The notes under the pieces are model-generated. The model had not been told where the DNA came from, did not search any database, and saw only the letters and a program-made list of their open reading frames with translations. A DNA stretch of 64,000 nt from Cyprinodon diabolis. Lineage: Eukaryota; Chordata; Actinopteri; Cyprinodontiformes; Cyprinodontidae. This document shows, piece after piece, positions 47,101 through 59,745 of the stretch (its first letter is position 1; each line of letters starts with the position of its first letter). The stretch spans positions 26,524,001-26,588,000 of the forward strand of contig CM060070.1 of NCBI GenBank assembly GCA_030533445.1. Reading direction: 5' to 3'. A program made the translations under genes and the position numbers.

Positions 47101-49943
47101 GCATTAGTTAGGTTCTAATGTTTAGCTTGCTGTGAAAAGAAGGTAGTGCAGTTTGTCTTTTTGGAAAATTTTACATAACGGCACAGCTAAGCTGTGTGCG
47201 CACTTAAAATAATATGAGCAATAAATAAATTAAAAGTACCACAGGTGAGGGTGAAATTGTTTTAGGCGATGATCACTCAGCCTTGTTGATCCTTATTATT
47301 ACGCTGGTGTTAAAGCACACAAACTTTGGGCTTCTCAGACAGAGATAATATTTATTTAGACAAATGGAACGTATTCATACTTAAATGGCTTTGCAGTCTG
47401 TCTCTTCTCAATCCCTCTCCTAGCTTCTTTTGTCCTCTTCTGCTTTTGCATGAATAGAAATTAGGCTAATGAAAAGATCTCTGAAATGGCTGGTGTCTCG
47501 GGGCATGCAGTTCATTGAAGTGGAGACTCTCTGGTGGGTTGATAGTTCAGAACCGGCTTCATAAAATTAAATAAAAAGATTAACATTATCCCGAACTGAT
47601 CCTTTGTGGCTGATAGCAGACACGTCTTTCTTTCTGCTTCTCGTTGTCTTGCTTCCTTTTAAAACATCAGTGGAAAATCTATTCCCATCCTTGCAGCTGA
47701 GATACAACCATCTTTCTGTCCTTTACTGCCAATGGAAATTTACTCTGCCTGCTTCTGAGATGACTCCAAGGATGAAGCACTGAGCAACAAACACTTACTC
47801 CATCTCATTTGGGTGTCAGGACTCAGTTCCCAAAGGGGACACAATGAGGAGCAAAACAGATAGCATTTAAGGCTTTTAATAAATCAGAATACACCTTTCT
47901 GACAGTGTAATTGCTTTCCATTGCCTGGACCAAATTCAACAGCATGCAGGGGAAAGGGGAGAAAACAAGAGAGTGGGTGCTGAATAACGTAGAGAGGGCT
48001 ATACAGTAAATCATTTGTTGGAGGGAAAAGAATGAAAATTAATGAAAAAAGAGTTGCCTGCCCCCCAAAGGCAGCCAAGCTTGAAATTCACTTTGAGGGA
48101 AACTTAATTTGCTGTAAATGGGCAAAAAACATATTACTGCAAAACGCATGGCGGGGGTTGCACGGTGTGTCCGTCTGCTGCGTTTCTCTGTTGGCATGTG
48201 TTTGTGGCAGATGAGGAACGCTATGCTCTGAATAGCTCAGCTGAGCAGGGGGAGACACAGGAGCCTGTTAATAACTCCAATAACAGCATTCTCTTTCTAC
48301 ATGACTGCTCTCCAGAACTCACTTCTAGCACGTCTGAATACAACTCAGGGTTGTGAAGGAGAACTTGTCAAAAGTTACTTGAGGAGGATAAACTTAGCCC
48401 TGTTGGCTTTGCATCAGTTTTTTGTGATCTATGCACATATGTTTGCAAATACATAATTTTATTTACGCCTCACTGAGCATTCTCTTTTTTCTAAAACTGA
48501 TCTGAAAGGATACTGACTCCTAATAGCTGCACATCCACTCAGTGATGCAAGATGGGCAAGTCACAACCTTTTTTCAACAAAACCATTCTGAATGATGTGT
48601 CTCCAAAGTCATGTTTATTAACTAACAATTAAGCTCACCAAACTGATTGTATTATCCTAATACACAAAACTATTTTCAGATTATGATTTCATTTAATAAG
48701 GGGATAATTGTATCCCAACCAGCCTGGTCCTGTAGGAAAATATATCTGTCCCCCTCTTATAGCATGAGTCAGCTGTGAACAAACACACATTTTGGCTCAG
48801 TTTCACTAGCCATAACCAGACATAATTACTTCGAGCTAGTTGGAATCAAGAAATCACTTGAATTGAACCTGCCTAATAGCTTCTAACATCTAAAAAACGT
48901 CAAGAAGAGATGGAAAACGATTAGATTTACATCTAATAATGTTGAAAGATTTTTTTTAATTATATATATTTTGAAGATAGAAAACTCTATTGATGAATCC
49001 CAGAGTGTCCAACCTAACCAGGGCATTTTGAAGACATATCGATTAGGACACCAACAGAACATCTAAACTATGCCAATATTTACTTATCTCAGATAAAGTC
49101 AGTGATCATATTGTTAAGTATGATTTTAGACTGGAAGAGCACATCAGCATCCTACTTGTTAGTCTAGTATCTAAAATGAAAATGCACCTCTGACAATTTA
49201 TTTTAAAAGGGATTTTTATCAGTATATGTCTTTAGTAGTGGTTTTATTTGGATGGAGAAAAAAGTGAAACAGGCCTTAAAGTTTAAAAGTAGTTTGTTGA
49301 GACCAAAATGATGTGACAATATAAACATTTTTTTCAGGTTTAACTTTACACTGTCAAATTAAGTCCTGTTACTTCTGACTAGTACAACAACATTCATATC
49401 ACCCATAAATTTGTTTGTGTGCATATTTTACTGTCCACATGGTCACAGCTATGTCTGCAAGCTAATCTGTATTTGCTAAACACAGAATGGTGTTTTTGCA
49501 GAGTAAAATTACTTTTGAGTCCCAGACGCAGCAAACTGATTCATTCTAATGAATTTAGTGATAAGCTTGAGCTGAAAGTCTAGCTTGACAGACAGGTCAG
49601 GGTTAAACTGTAGGATTGTAGAACTGCTGCAGTTTTATCCTTGCCTGCAGCTATAGACCTCAATACTCTATAACTGTGTGCGCCACAGATTCTCTGTGAA
49701 GCAGATCAGGCGTCACATATGATCTAATTATTGACCTGAGGCTCTCATCTTTACATTTCTTATCGATCCCACTTCATGTTGGACTGCAGGGTGTGAATGC
49801 GTTAGGTTCTGACATGCAGGACGTTTATCCATAGCCCTTACGTTAGCTGAACTGCTAATAAACATTACCCGTGAATGCATGTATGATGGAAAAAATCAAT
49901 ACAAAAATTCACCTTTTTTATGTTATGGAAAGATTATTTTCTT
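44151..49943 (+). other. AGBL4 intron, no gene recognised
   Basis: AT-rich. Short frames are all under 90 codons without domains. GT-rich text lies near 47055-47095. Nothing else was identified. Confidence 0.4.
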
Positions 49944-49965
49944 GGGGGGGGGGGGGGGGGGGGGG
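49944..49965 (+). repeat. poly(G) tract, 22 bp
   Basis: Uninterrupted run of G bases; the exact length may be an assembly estimate. Confidence 0.9.
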
Positions 49966-50052
49966 TAAAAATAAGTGATGCAACGAGTAGAATATGAACA
50001 CCTGCAAACATAGCCTGATAAACCAGAATAAATGTGATATTAAATGTATAAT

Positions 50053-50598
50053 TTAGTCTGGCCCCGATGAATGAGACAATCGGAAGATTGTTGTTGAGAA
50101 CAACCCGTTGTCTTTCAAAACATGTCTGTACCTATTGGCCTATTGGCCATCGCTCTGACCAATGAGCGCAACTGACTGTGACATAGTAAGCGTGACAGAA
50201 AGCTGATGGGGGAGTTTAAACAAACAGCATGTGAAACGGCTGTCGGTAAAATGGCGAATAAGTCCTTCTAAAATAAGAATAAGCGTAGAGCCTCTGCCTT
50301 CTCACGTTTCAACGAAAACCCCAAGTCTAATCCTTCCAAAACTGATTCCAAAGCTGAGTCAAACGAGAACTGTTCAATAGTTGTTGCCATCTTCCTTGTT
50401 ATGCTTTCACCAGCGTCGCCCAGCTTTGTTGTCACACCCTCAAAACCCCGCCCGCTTTGCATCCAGAAATTTTAAACACATCTGTGCGTTGTGATTGGCC
50501 AGCTAGTTCTAGGGCCTGGGGCATTGATTGAGGCTAGACCAAACTCGCAGGCAAAAATGATTTTGGCCGCTGGCGGGTGGGGCTAGTTTACTAGGCTA
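50053..50598. repeat. MITE-like repeat with TAGTCTGG/CCTAGTA ends
   Basis: A GC-richer block of about 545 bp. The left end is TAGTCTGGCCCCGATG. The right end, read on the minus strand, is TAGCCTAGTAAACTAGCCCC. The text near the right end ('gaggctagaccaaactcgcagg', 'ggtggggctagttta') is familiar from repeated fish sequences. It carries a short helicase-like frame on the minus strand. Confidence 0.5.
50268..50390 (-). pseudogene. RecQ-helicase-like N-terminus fragment inside a repeat
   Basis: A 40-residue frame from an ATG at 50390: MATTIEQFSFDSALESVLEG followed by LDLGFSLKREKAEALRLFLF, then a stop. The pattern S-K-E-x-EAL-x-F resembles the start of RecQ-like helicases that are repeated in fish genomes, just before where their Walker A would begin. 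The stop arrives exactly before that motif. The match rests on a short segment recalled from family knowledge. Confidence 0.4.
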
Positions 50599-51524
50599 CT
50601 GCAAACACCTAACTAAAACTTTGTGGCACAGATAAAGAACAAGACCTATGAATGGACCTGCTCCACACTTACGGGTTTGAGTCCCACACTGTTAGCTGTG
50701 TTGGATGTCTTCCCCTCTATTAACCCAATTTTTAGTTTTCAAATACAGGCCAGTAAAATAAAACAGCATTTTAAAAAAGAAACTAACATTTTCTCAAACC
50801 ACCATTTTAATCGGTTTAGCATCATTTATTGGTTGGTTGAAAACTATTAGGATACATCCCTACTCCAATGAATAATACTAATTTCCTCATTATGATGTCA
50901 TTCAGCTGCGCAGCCGTCTGGTAACAAGCCGTTTTTTAAATTCAGGGAAATTGAAGAAGGGATGCTTCTAAAAGTTAGAAGATAACTATTATAGTGGGCT
51001 GGAGCTGTGCAACCTTGAGCTACACTGTTCTAAAGCCTGAGTTTTTTTTTAACTCATTTTCGGATGATAGGGTTGTATGTATAGTCTTTTTCGACTCTGA
51101 AGAAAAGTAATCACAGAGCATTATGCATATAGTGTTGTTTAGGGATAGTTCAGGTGTTGCACATGAAGTTGTTTGAGATGGATGGGGGAAGGATCCACTA
51201 TGAAAAACAAAGGGAAGGTGAGACATCACTCAAATTCCTTCCATTTTCCATAGTGGATTATTTCTGCCATCTCTTCATGAGTAGTTTAGTTTTTTTCTGT
51301 TCTCAGGAACTGTCTTTTGGACCTAAGCAGCGGACAACAACTTCACACAACTTCATGTCCAAAAACCTGAACTTTCTCTTTAAATTATTTTATTTTTATT
51401 TTACCTTGTGTAACTGTGATAACATAACATTTTCAGAAAACAATTGGGCGAGTCATAACAATCAGTTTTTTTCCAATAATGTTAATGCTATACTAAAGAG
51501 GCTAAACCTCCCCAGTACTCCCCT

Positions 51525-51603
<79 letters not shown>

Positions 51604-53352
51604 CTTTCCACTATTCTGGTCAGTCATACTTACAGGAGCCCTGACTTCCCAACTTACAGCCCCCCTGACTTAGATGAGCAGCTGAGCATGTCTGGGGGGC
51701 CTGGAGACCTTAGATAACAAAGGGCTTTTGCTAAGTGACTGGCCTTCCCACACCTGTCCATTTCCAAACATTAAACCTGAGTTCTTCCACTTCTATCAAA
51801 AAAAAAAAAGAAACAGAAACAAAAATAATGAAAACTAAAAAACAATTAGGACAGAGATGGAAGTGGTTCCAATTTATTTCCCAGTCTTACGATTCCTCAT
51901 AAAATGCTGTGTTCTTACTCTGCCATTGTTGCAAGTCTATGTATGTGTGTCTTTTCCCCATGGTTTAGTGTTAGTGTGAGGAAGATGGATGCCAGAGTCT
52001 CTTTCTTTCTCCTAGGGAACCATGTCTCCTTTCTCTCTCCTGTCTAGGCTCGTCTTCACCTGCATATTATGATATAGTGCCTGTGTTCTGCCAGTCGATT
52101 GCCTTTAACAGGATTTGGGCTCACTGGCCAAATTGAAAGGAATGGAGGCCTCCTTTTTATCAGAGTCACGGCAGAGCAGAGTGCAGGGCCCATGGGGTGC
52201 TTGGGGACATAGAGGAGATGTGTGGGTTCTTTTTCTGGTGCACTCTCCCTCACAATTTCTGCCTCTTGTAGTACCTTTCCTTCATTCCCTTTTCTATTTC
52301 TTTATCTCATTGTTTGATGCCATCTGATGGCTGTGGAAACATTTCATGGGAAATGAGTATTCTGTTTCCCATCAATCTCTTTCCTCCATTTCCATGCAGG
52401 TGTTCCTATTGATAGCAAGGGAGAAAGAAAATCAACACTAGTCTAAAAGAAAAATGTCTTAATTTTAAATTTCTTTGCCTCATACTTTTGAGACATGTCA
52501 TATGTGGATGTCTTCCCTTTTCAAATTTGTCTCCTCTATTCTTTTGTTCAAGAATCAGCTTGAAAGGAGCCATCTCTTTAATGAACAATTCCTATGTAGG
52601 TCTGCTTCAATGAAAAGAAACACTCAAACATAGTTTCTACTTGTTATTATGTAGTGTAAAATGGCAGTGAGAAAGGAAATACTTACCATTATAGTGAAGA
52701 AATTTACTCCTCAATATTAATGCTCTTGATTGTCACATTGGGCTTATTGTTTTGAATTTAGGTAAATACATACTACTGTAACAAAAATAAAAATAAACTT
52801 TGATTTATTCACAGATGTAGTTTCCCAAGACCTCTGTATTGATCAGAATTTTATTTGTTCACGTTTTGTCATACATACAGTGAAAATAAAACTGTTTAAC
52901 ATCCTTTTCCAAAGCACCAAACTAAGCTGTGCTTTCTAGATGCTATTAATTATTTTGAGCTACTTGTACTAAGTCACCTCAATTCATTCCTTTGGTTTCT
53001 GCTTCAGCAATGTCCTTCATGCAGTATCAGTTCCATTTTCAGGAATCTGGCCTTCACTTTTGGCAGCAGTGAATACATATTTTACAAATGCAAATTGCTA
53101 TCTTTGTAAGGTCTGAAGAGCAAGAGTGCTGTAGTGATCCAAAGTACAAAGACGAGAGAGAGGTCAGTATTGCCTAACCTGTTACTGATGTTACATTATA
53201 TTAGTTTCTAATGATTAGTGTTAATGCCAGTTTCCTTTGAAAGGTGAAATAGGCTTTACTCTGCAATGATGCTCATCGGATTGCACTATTACTGCAGAAT
53301 TGCATCGAACTGGAAAGTATGTGCCATTGGCTGATTTGTAAGGTATATTGTT
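50599..53352 (+). other. AGBL4 intron with a TA microsatellite
   Basis: No gene recognised. A 187-codon frame at 51154-51717 runs straight through the TA repeat and is an artefact. Confidence 0.4.
51529..51598 (+). repeat. (TA)35 microsatellite
   Basis: A perfect 70-bp TA dinucleotide run; probably variable in length. Confidence 0.97.
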
Positions 53353-53357
53353 GTCCT
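53353..53357. repeat. target duplication GTCCT (left)
   Basis: GTCCT precedes the TGTCACTG terminus and recurs after the CCTGACA terminus at 54435-54439. Confidence 0.85.
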
Positions 53358-54434
53358 TGTCACTGTCTTGGTTCTGTCAAAGTTTTCTTTTAGTTTTCAG
53401 TTTCAATTTATCCATTTTTTCGTTGTTTTCATGCTTTATTAGTTTAACTCCTATTTTGTGGTGTTTTCTAGATATATTTGAGTTTTTAGGTTTTTCTTGC
53501 TTGCCCTCTGTTGCCCTGTTGAGACTTGTTGTTCTCCTTTTCCCCTAGTACCTTCTCTAGAAGCCTCTGTTCACACCTGCTCCCAATCAGCTCGTTAGTC
53601 CTGTCTTTGTTTAGGCCCCGTCCACACGAAGTCAAAACGAACACGAAACGCTAATATTTTCCAGAACGTTGGTCGTAAAGACGGAGACGTAAAATAAATG
53701 TGATCGTCCACACGAATGCATGAAAACGCTGCAAAATGTATGCCAGGCCTGTAAGTGGCGCTGTGGTGCCAAAGCAAAAATAGGCGACGAAATGTTGGGC
53801 ATGTGCACTAATATTTATACATGGTTGCCCTGCGGGTCCATTTTCGTGGTTCAGTCACATTCAGGTCATATTGCTCTGTTCTTCCTGGAGATATTCCAGA
53901 AGAAGAAGATTCTGTTGTAAGCCCGACAGCATGGTGAGTAGCATTAGCAGCAACCATTCAACACAGTACGGCGCCATTGTTGTTGTGATACTGTGTCGCG
54001 CATGCGTGTTTAGAGGCAGACGCTATGACGCATGCGTGTAAAAAAAAAATGCGGTTAGAGCTTAAAGATGGAAACGCGAAAACGGCGTTTCAAAATCTTC
54101 CCACTCTGAAGGCTGAATAAAAAAAAGATCGTTTACAGACCCCCGAAACGCCGGCTTCGTGTGGATGAGAGGCTGGTTTGGTGAAAAATGTGTGCGTTTA
54201 GGCCAGGCTTCGGCTTCGTGTGGACCGGGCCTTAGTCTTCCATAAAGACTCTCCCTGTGCAGTTCCTCAGTGCTGGTTACTCGTCTTTCCCTGATATCTC
54301 CATGATTCTGGATTGTTCTGTACTTTTATGTTGGATTTTTGGATTCCTGCCTCAGTTGCCTGTGAGTAATTTCATTAAATCTACAAAAACTCATTTCTGC
54401 CTTTTGGATCTCAAAACCTCAACTCAACCTGACA
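53358..54434 (+). mobile_element. solo LTR carrying a nested Harbinger MITE
   Basis: Starts TGTCACTGTCTTGG and ends CAACCTGACA, i.e. TG...CA with the short inverted TGTCA/TGACA ends of retroviral-type LTRs, and is flanked by GTCCT duplications. There is no internal retroelement sequence, so this is a solo LTR left by recombination. Removing the nested MITE and one TTA leaves about 456 bp. The pyrimidine-rich text matches fish Ty3/gypsy LTRs. Orientation is uncertain; plus is favoured by the ATTAAA near 54375. Confidence 0.82.
53614..54231. mobile_element. PIF/Harbinger-type MITE (618 bp)
   Basis: Terminal inverted repeats GGCCCCGTCCACACGAAG (left) and GGCCCGGTCCACACGAAG (right, complement) match at 17 of 18 positions. 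They are flanked by TTA on both sides (53611-53613 and 54232-54234), as expected for Harbinger. The interior is CpG-rich compared with its surroundings and non-coding. Confidence 0.88.
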
Positions 54435-54439
54435 GTCCT

Positions 54440-54731
54440 CTTATCCTATTTTATTGGTAATCTTGATATTTTTATAGTCCTACTCTCTTGAAATGAGACT
54501 ACTAATGTGCTCATATTTAATGCGAAAAGGTGGAAGAGAAGCACAATTTTAATTACCCTGTATGTATGACACACATATGGTGGCTGATAGTAAAAAGTCT
54601 TGAATTTAGATTTTCTCCTAATTTTGAGTTCTTGACCACCATGGTTTCTCCTTACCTAGTTTTGGTTTACTTATTGTATTCTGTGTCAACCTGTTCCTCA
54701 GTGGTTTACTCTGGACTTGAATTCAAATATA
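54440..54731 (+). other. intron between solo LTR and Tc1 element
   Basis: AT-rich and under 300 bp, with nothing identified. Confidence 0.4.
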
Positions 54732-56296
54732 CAATTGCTTGCAAAACTATTTATACCTCTTAATGAATATTTTTTTTTTACACTACAAACACAAAAAACA
54801 AACATTTTATTGGGTACTTGTATTACAGTCAAATAGAAACAAAAATATGCCTGATTTAATTTATTTCTTTTTTTTACAAAATAAACAGAAAAGTGAGTTG
54901 AGCAAAAGTATTCAGCCTCCTTTTCTCTGAGTGCAACCACTTGCTCTTAAGTTGTCTGGCAATGCTAAGGACTAGGTACATGTGTGTAATTTAATCTTAG
55001 TACAAATACAGCTGCTGTGGCGGCTTCAGAGGTTGGTTAGGATAAATGGGGGGGACCGAAAAGCATTATAAAGTTAAAGAAACATACTAGTCAGAGATGC
55101 AACTGTGGAGAAGTTTAAAGCTGGCGTAGACTGTAAAAGATTTCCTAAGCTTTAAACATCTCCTAGATCACATTTAAACTCAACAATTAGAAATAGAAAG
55201 GGTATGGCACAACAGTAAACCTACCTCTCTGGATTGCTTATAGCACTCAAGGAACAAGGAGAGCTGTGATCAGAAATGCAGTCAAGAAGCTCCTGGTGAC
55301 TCTGGATGAACTGCAGCTCTGGTGTGTGTGGGGGTGGGGGGGTCGGTCCACAGCACTGCACAAAGGGGTCTTTGTGGAGGACTGGCAAGAAGAAATTTGT
55401 AAAACGTTACATGTGGAAGACAACTAAGACTGCACATAAATCTGAAAACACCATCTCCACTGTCAAATATGGTGGTGGCAGCATAATTATCTAGAGCTGC
55501 AACTCTTCAGCAGGGACATGTTATCTGATGGTGAGATGGATGGAACCAAATACAGGGCAATCTGGAAAGAGGCTTTGTTGAAGTCTGTAAAACATTTGGT
55601 AAGGTTAACCTTCCAGAAGACCAAAAATCCTTTACATAACACCAGGGCTACAATGGAAAGATGTAAATCAAATCATGTATTTAAAAAAAGCCCAGTGAAT
55701 GTCCAGACCTAAACCCGACCCAGAACCTGTGGCTATATCTGAAAACTGCTTTTCACAAACCATATCCATCTAATATGTATATAGGAAACTTTGCAGTGTT
55801 AAAGTAACGCTTTAAGAGTTAAACTTAACACCAATCTGAGAGCATTTGGTCCAATTTACTCTAGTTTTTCTAATAACTCTAAAAGAGTCAATGTACTTTG
55901 ACACTGCATATTTAACACTGTGAAATTTACTGTGTAATTGAACTGCTTTTCAAAGTAGAATGGGCGAAAATCTAAATCATTAGATGTGTAAAGGTGCAAG
56001 AGACCATTAGAGACTTGCAGCTATTGCAGCAAAAGCTGGTTGCACAAAGTATTAACTCAGGGGGTTTGAATACTTTTGCGCAAGACTCTTTTCAGTTTTT
56101 TTTTTTATTTGTTTAAAAAAGAAAAAAAAAGAAACACAAAAAGCCCAAAGAAAATGTGTATTTCTCTTTATTTTTCACGACTGTATACTACTTTGTGTTT
56201 GTCTTTCACATAAAATCCCAGTGAACTATGCTTGTGGTTGTAATGTGAAAAAATTTGAAAAAGTTTTAGGAGTATACATGCTTTTGCAACCTACTG
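54732..56296 (+). mobile_element. Tc1/mariner-type element, decayed
   Basis: Flanked by TA (54730-54731 and 56297-56298). The left end, CAATTGCTTGCAAAACTATT, and the right end, CAGTAGGTTGCAAAAGCATG on the complement, share TTGCAAAA and further bases (TATAC). The interior follows Tc1 transposase text on the plus strand ('caccatctccactgtcaaatatggtggtggcagc', 'cagacctaaacccgaccc', 'aaagtattaactcaggggg') but is broken by stops and indels. It is interrupted by a nested MITE at about 55776-55936. Only GGGSII and similar short peptides survive. Confidence 0.82.
55776..55936. repeat. small palindromic MITE nested in the Tc1 element
   Basis: The Tc1 text stops near 'aaccatatccatct' and resumes with 'gaactgcttttcaaagtagaatggg'. 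The 160 bp between is AT-rich, with 'cagtgttaaagtaac' near its left side and 'cactgcatatttaacactgtgaa' near its right. These read as inverted copies of CAGTGT(T/C)AAAGTA. Borders are approximate. Confidence 0.45.
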
Positions 56297-56298
56297 TA

Positions 56299-59200
56299 TT
56301 AATGCCCACCATTTTATGTAACCATGGCATTTTGTTGTTGATTATGAGGTCCTCAATTTCCCCTCTTATAGATTGTTTTTCCAAAATTATCAATACCTTT
56401 GCCAGACAAAAAAGTTATTATCTTCAAAAAAAGGAAGTGAGACAGGCTAAAACAGCCAGACATAATCTGCATTAGAATTGTGTTTGTGAAATTCAAGCCT
56501 GTACATAATTGTGATCTTTGCTCCGCTTATCGTTTTCATACTTTTTAGAGTTTGATCTTTGTTTGCTAATTCTTGGGTTTTTGTTTGATTGTCTTAGCTT
56601 GTCTGGCAGCAATAGTGGACAAAAGGGAGGCTCTCTTAAACAATGGTTCAGTCTTTTTTATTTTGTTTGTTTTTTTTTCTGATTGGTGTGAGTTAGAAAA
56701 TTCTCCCTGTAGTATGCCGGCTGTCAAACTGCCTTTCAATGAATTCAGAGAAGACACTGGAGAGGTACATAACAGCTTGTCAGGGGCTCTGCCAATGTCC
56801 ATCTTCTTTAATTTATGGATCAATAGTTGTCTTTACTTTTGATTTCTTCTGCTACTTGTTCTTCTGTCTCTGTACATCCCTCTATTTGTCTTTGACACAG
56901 TAGCCTTAAATGTCTACTTTAACTAGCTGCTCACAGCCCTCCTCAAAACACATTTACATACACATCAATCAAGCTGTCAAAGGTAAAGGCATGACGCCGT
57001 GTAAAAACCTGAATTGGATTATGGCCTTGTCTCATCCCTGACACTGATTGCTTGGCTGGCTTGCTGACAGGCCTGTTGATTCGCAAGCTAAACAGCTTGA
57101 AATGTTTTTTTTTCTTCTTCATTCTCATGGTGATTGTTTTCTGCATCTATATTATATAAGTGAGAAGAACAACCTCTGCAGTTTAAATAGACAACTTTAT
57201 ATTTCACCTGTTAAATGAAAAAATATCTATAAGAGCTTTTAGTTGTGCTGTATTATTCTTACAAATATTAAAGGATCTTGTTTTTCTTTTAGTCATGAAG
57301 CAAAACTAATGTTTATAGGTTGTATTAGACATTTTCAATACACATGAATTCACTGAAATATACATAATCAGATATATTGTTATGCTGATATAATGTATTG
57401 CTCTTTTTTTGGACTTTATAGCTGTTTTCAGTTAAATCCAAAACTTTGATTTGGATGATGACATAATCTGACATGGTTCAGATCAAGTCACAAGATGCCA
57501 CAAATACTTTTTAGGAAACAGAAAGGACAACAAGGAATTACATTAAGTGAGATTTATAATTTTGTGATTTATCTTTGTTTACTCCGATATGACTGAGGAT
57601 GATATACTGAAAGGTTTCTCTTTGATATGAAGCAGGGTATGCTGATCAAGTGTGCAAGAAACTATCCAACCTATCAAACATGTATCCCTAAAAGTCCATG
57701 AATCTTTAATATTACATTTGCTCTGCTTTTTTAAGATAAGTCACAATTAGTCCCACTATAAACGCTGAACAACTTGAAGGCACTTGAAAATATATATTTG
57801 CATGTATTTCACCAGACCGATCCTTATTTGTCAATATTAAAAGACCCAATTAACCAGCAGCATGTGGCCCAGTAAAATACTTTCTATTAAAAAATGTAAA
57901 GGTCCTCTGAAGTTGAGTTCAAATGCTTAAGCCTGAGGTTAAGGGCCAGGAATGTGAAACGAAGTAGTAACAGGCTGGCATAAGAAGCCCTTTGTGACTG
58001 AGGATGAGAGGCAGCAGCATGTATCAACAGGCTCATCATCACGGCTCATTTAAGTGTTTGATCCCAGCAAAGGCACTCAATCCTAGACGAAAGGTTCATA
58101 CCACCCAAGGGTGGCATCTCCATAGCTTATGCGGACAAACACAGTATGGCAAGAGAAGGAAGCTTAACCCCCAAGAAATTACCATCTGCCAGCCTTATTC
58201 CCTCTTTCAGATGCTGCTAATTACTCTGTAGTGTAAATGCTGTTTGTGCAATATATTTGAACTCGGTGGAAAACCATCACGAGAGCTCATGCTTCCTAAT
58301 TAGTGTATATTTATGGCAATTAAATGTTCTGCTTTTGCAGCTTGGATGAGATTAACTAAAGGAATTCTTAATGTCTGACCCTGAGATATGTACAGTTTAA
58401 CTAAGGCAGCTCTGATTGCAAACAACAAATTTTGGCCTAACCATCAGCTTTTTGTGAACAGTAATCATACTGCTTTTACTTAGTAGCTCAGTAGCTTTTC
58501 GGTTAGTAGTTTCAATCTACAGGTGGACACAATAAATATGGTGTCATAAAAAGTTGATTGATTTCACATTATTACCACCATTAAATGCGACAGTCCCCGT
58601 CATTTTTTGAATTCTTCTCTGCATTTGGCCACTGTCTTAGAACAGAGAGTTTGACCACATATATTTCACTATCCAATTATCAGGTGAAATTGGCTATTTA
58701 ATTTTACAGCCTCAGTAAAGGCGATTTCTCTCTTAAAAGGATGGCAGTTCAGTTAATCCCCAAACATCACCCTGGGCAGCCTGCTCATTTGAGACGACTT
58801 TAATGTGTGTATGTGCACAGGTGTGTGTTTACTCTAAAAGCACCAAAGAATTATAAATCAAACAAGTTGATGATAACTTTGGTGTTGACACTGTGATCCA
58901 TCGTCTTACCTCCGCACTGGCTGTTCCATTTTAGCTACCAGCAGTCTGTGACTGAGAGGCTTTCTACTAAAATATAATTGTTTGGAAGTAATGAGGTGGA
59001 AAAAAAGGACAGAGAAAAGGAGAAACACAAACGAGAGAGTTTATAGACTAATAGATTGGAAGGGTCAAGGATACGTGAATTGAATATTTTCAATATTTTA
59101 CATTGAATTTAATTTGTTTTATATATTTACAGTCAATTCACAAGAGATTTTGATGACGTATTAGAAATAATAAGGGATTTGGAACCTTACATGTCCTATT

Positions 59201-59410
59201 GATGTACATAAAATTTAGTGAGGTCAAAAGCATTTTTGATTAAAAACTCATATGTCATTGCATAACAAAAATTCAGTTGGATTCAAATACAAATAGATAT
59301 TCCAATTCTAGCTTGATTATAAATTAATGAGAACAATGCATTAAGTTACAACGAGAAGTATATTGAATTAATAGGAGCAATCATTTGTTATGAAAGGAAT
59401 AGGAAGTCCA
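56299..59410 (+). other. AGBL4 intron, no gene recognised
   Basis: AT-rich with a few poly(T) tracts. No exon, RNA gene or repeat was identified. Confidence 0.35.
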
Positions 59411-59745
59411 GTGGCCCATTTCACAAATCAGGTTTAACAAACCCACTCAAATCCTCAAGTCTGAATTATTCTATTCTAAGGTCTGAAACTCTGTTTTTGG
59501 TTTGACAACAGCTGGGGTGGGTTAGTTTAATCAACTCTGAGTAGGTCCATTCAGAGTTGAGCATGTGCATAACAATTATGAAAACCCATTATCAGTGGAG
59601 CATCGATTCAACGAGTCACCATGACGACAGGCAACAGGAAGTAAACAAAAAAAATGAAGCATATGTTTAAAAGAGCAGCAGCACTGCAGCTGCAAAGGAA
59701 AGGAAAATGGTGTAGAAGAAGTTTGTTGCTGTTTTAACATTAATT
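59411..59745. mobile_element. left part of a Harbinger-like element
   Basis: Starts GGCCCATTTCACAAATCAGG, then 'ttaacaaacccactc' and repeated 'actctgagt' words, and runs to 'caccatgacgacaggcaacagg'. This is the 5' text of a Harbinger/ISL2EU-like fish repeat. The corresponding right part appears at 63640-63835, with the gag element and an 805-bp repeat lying between them. Confidence 0.45.

Noticed and set aside
51154..51717. 187-codon frame
   Set aside because: It reads through the TA microsatellite as alternating Tyr-Ile and has no other support.
58004..58231. 75-codon plus-strand frame
   Set aside because: No motif, and no acceptor/donor pair consistent with an AGBL4 exon.
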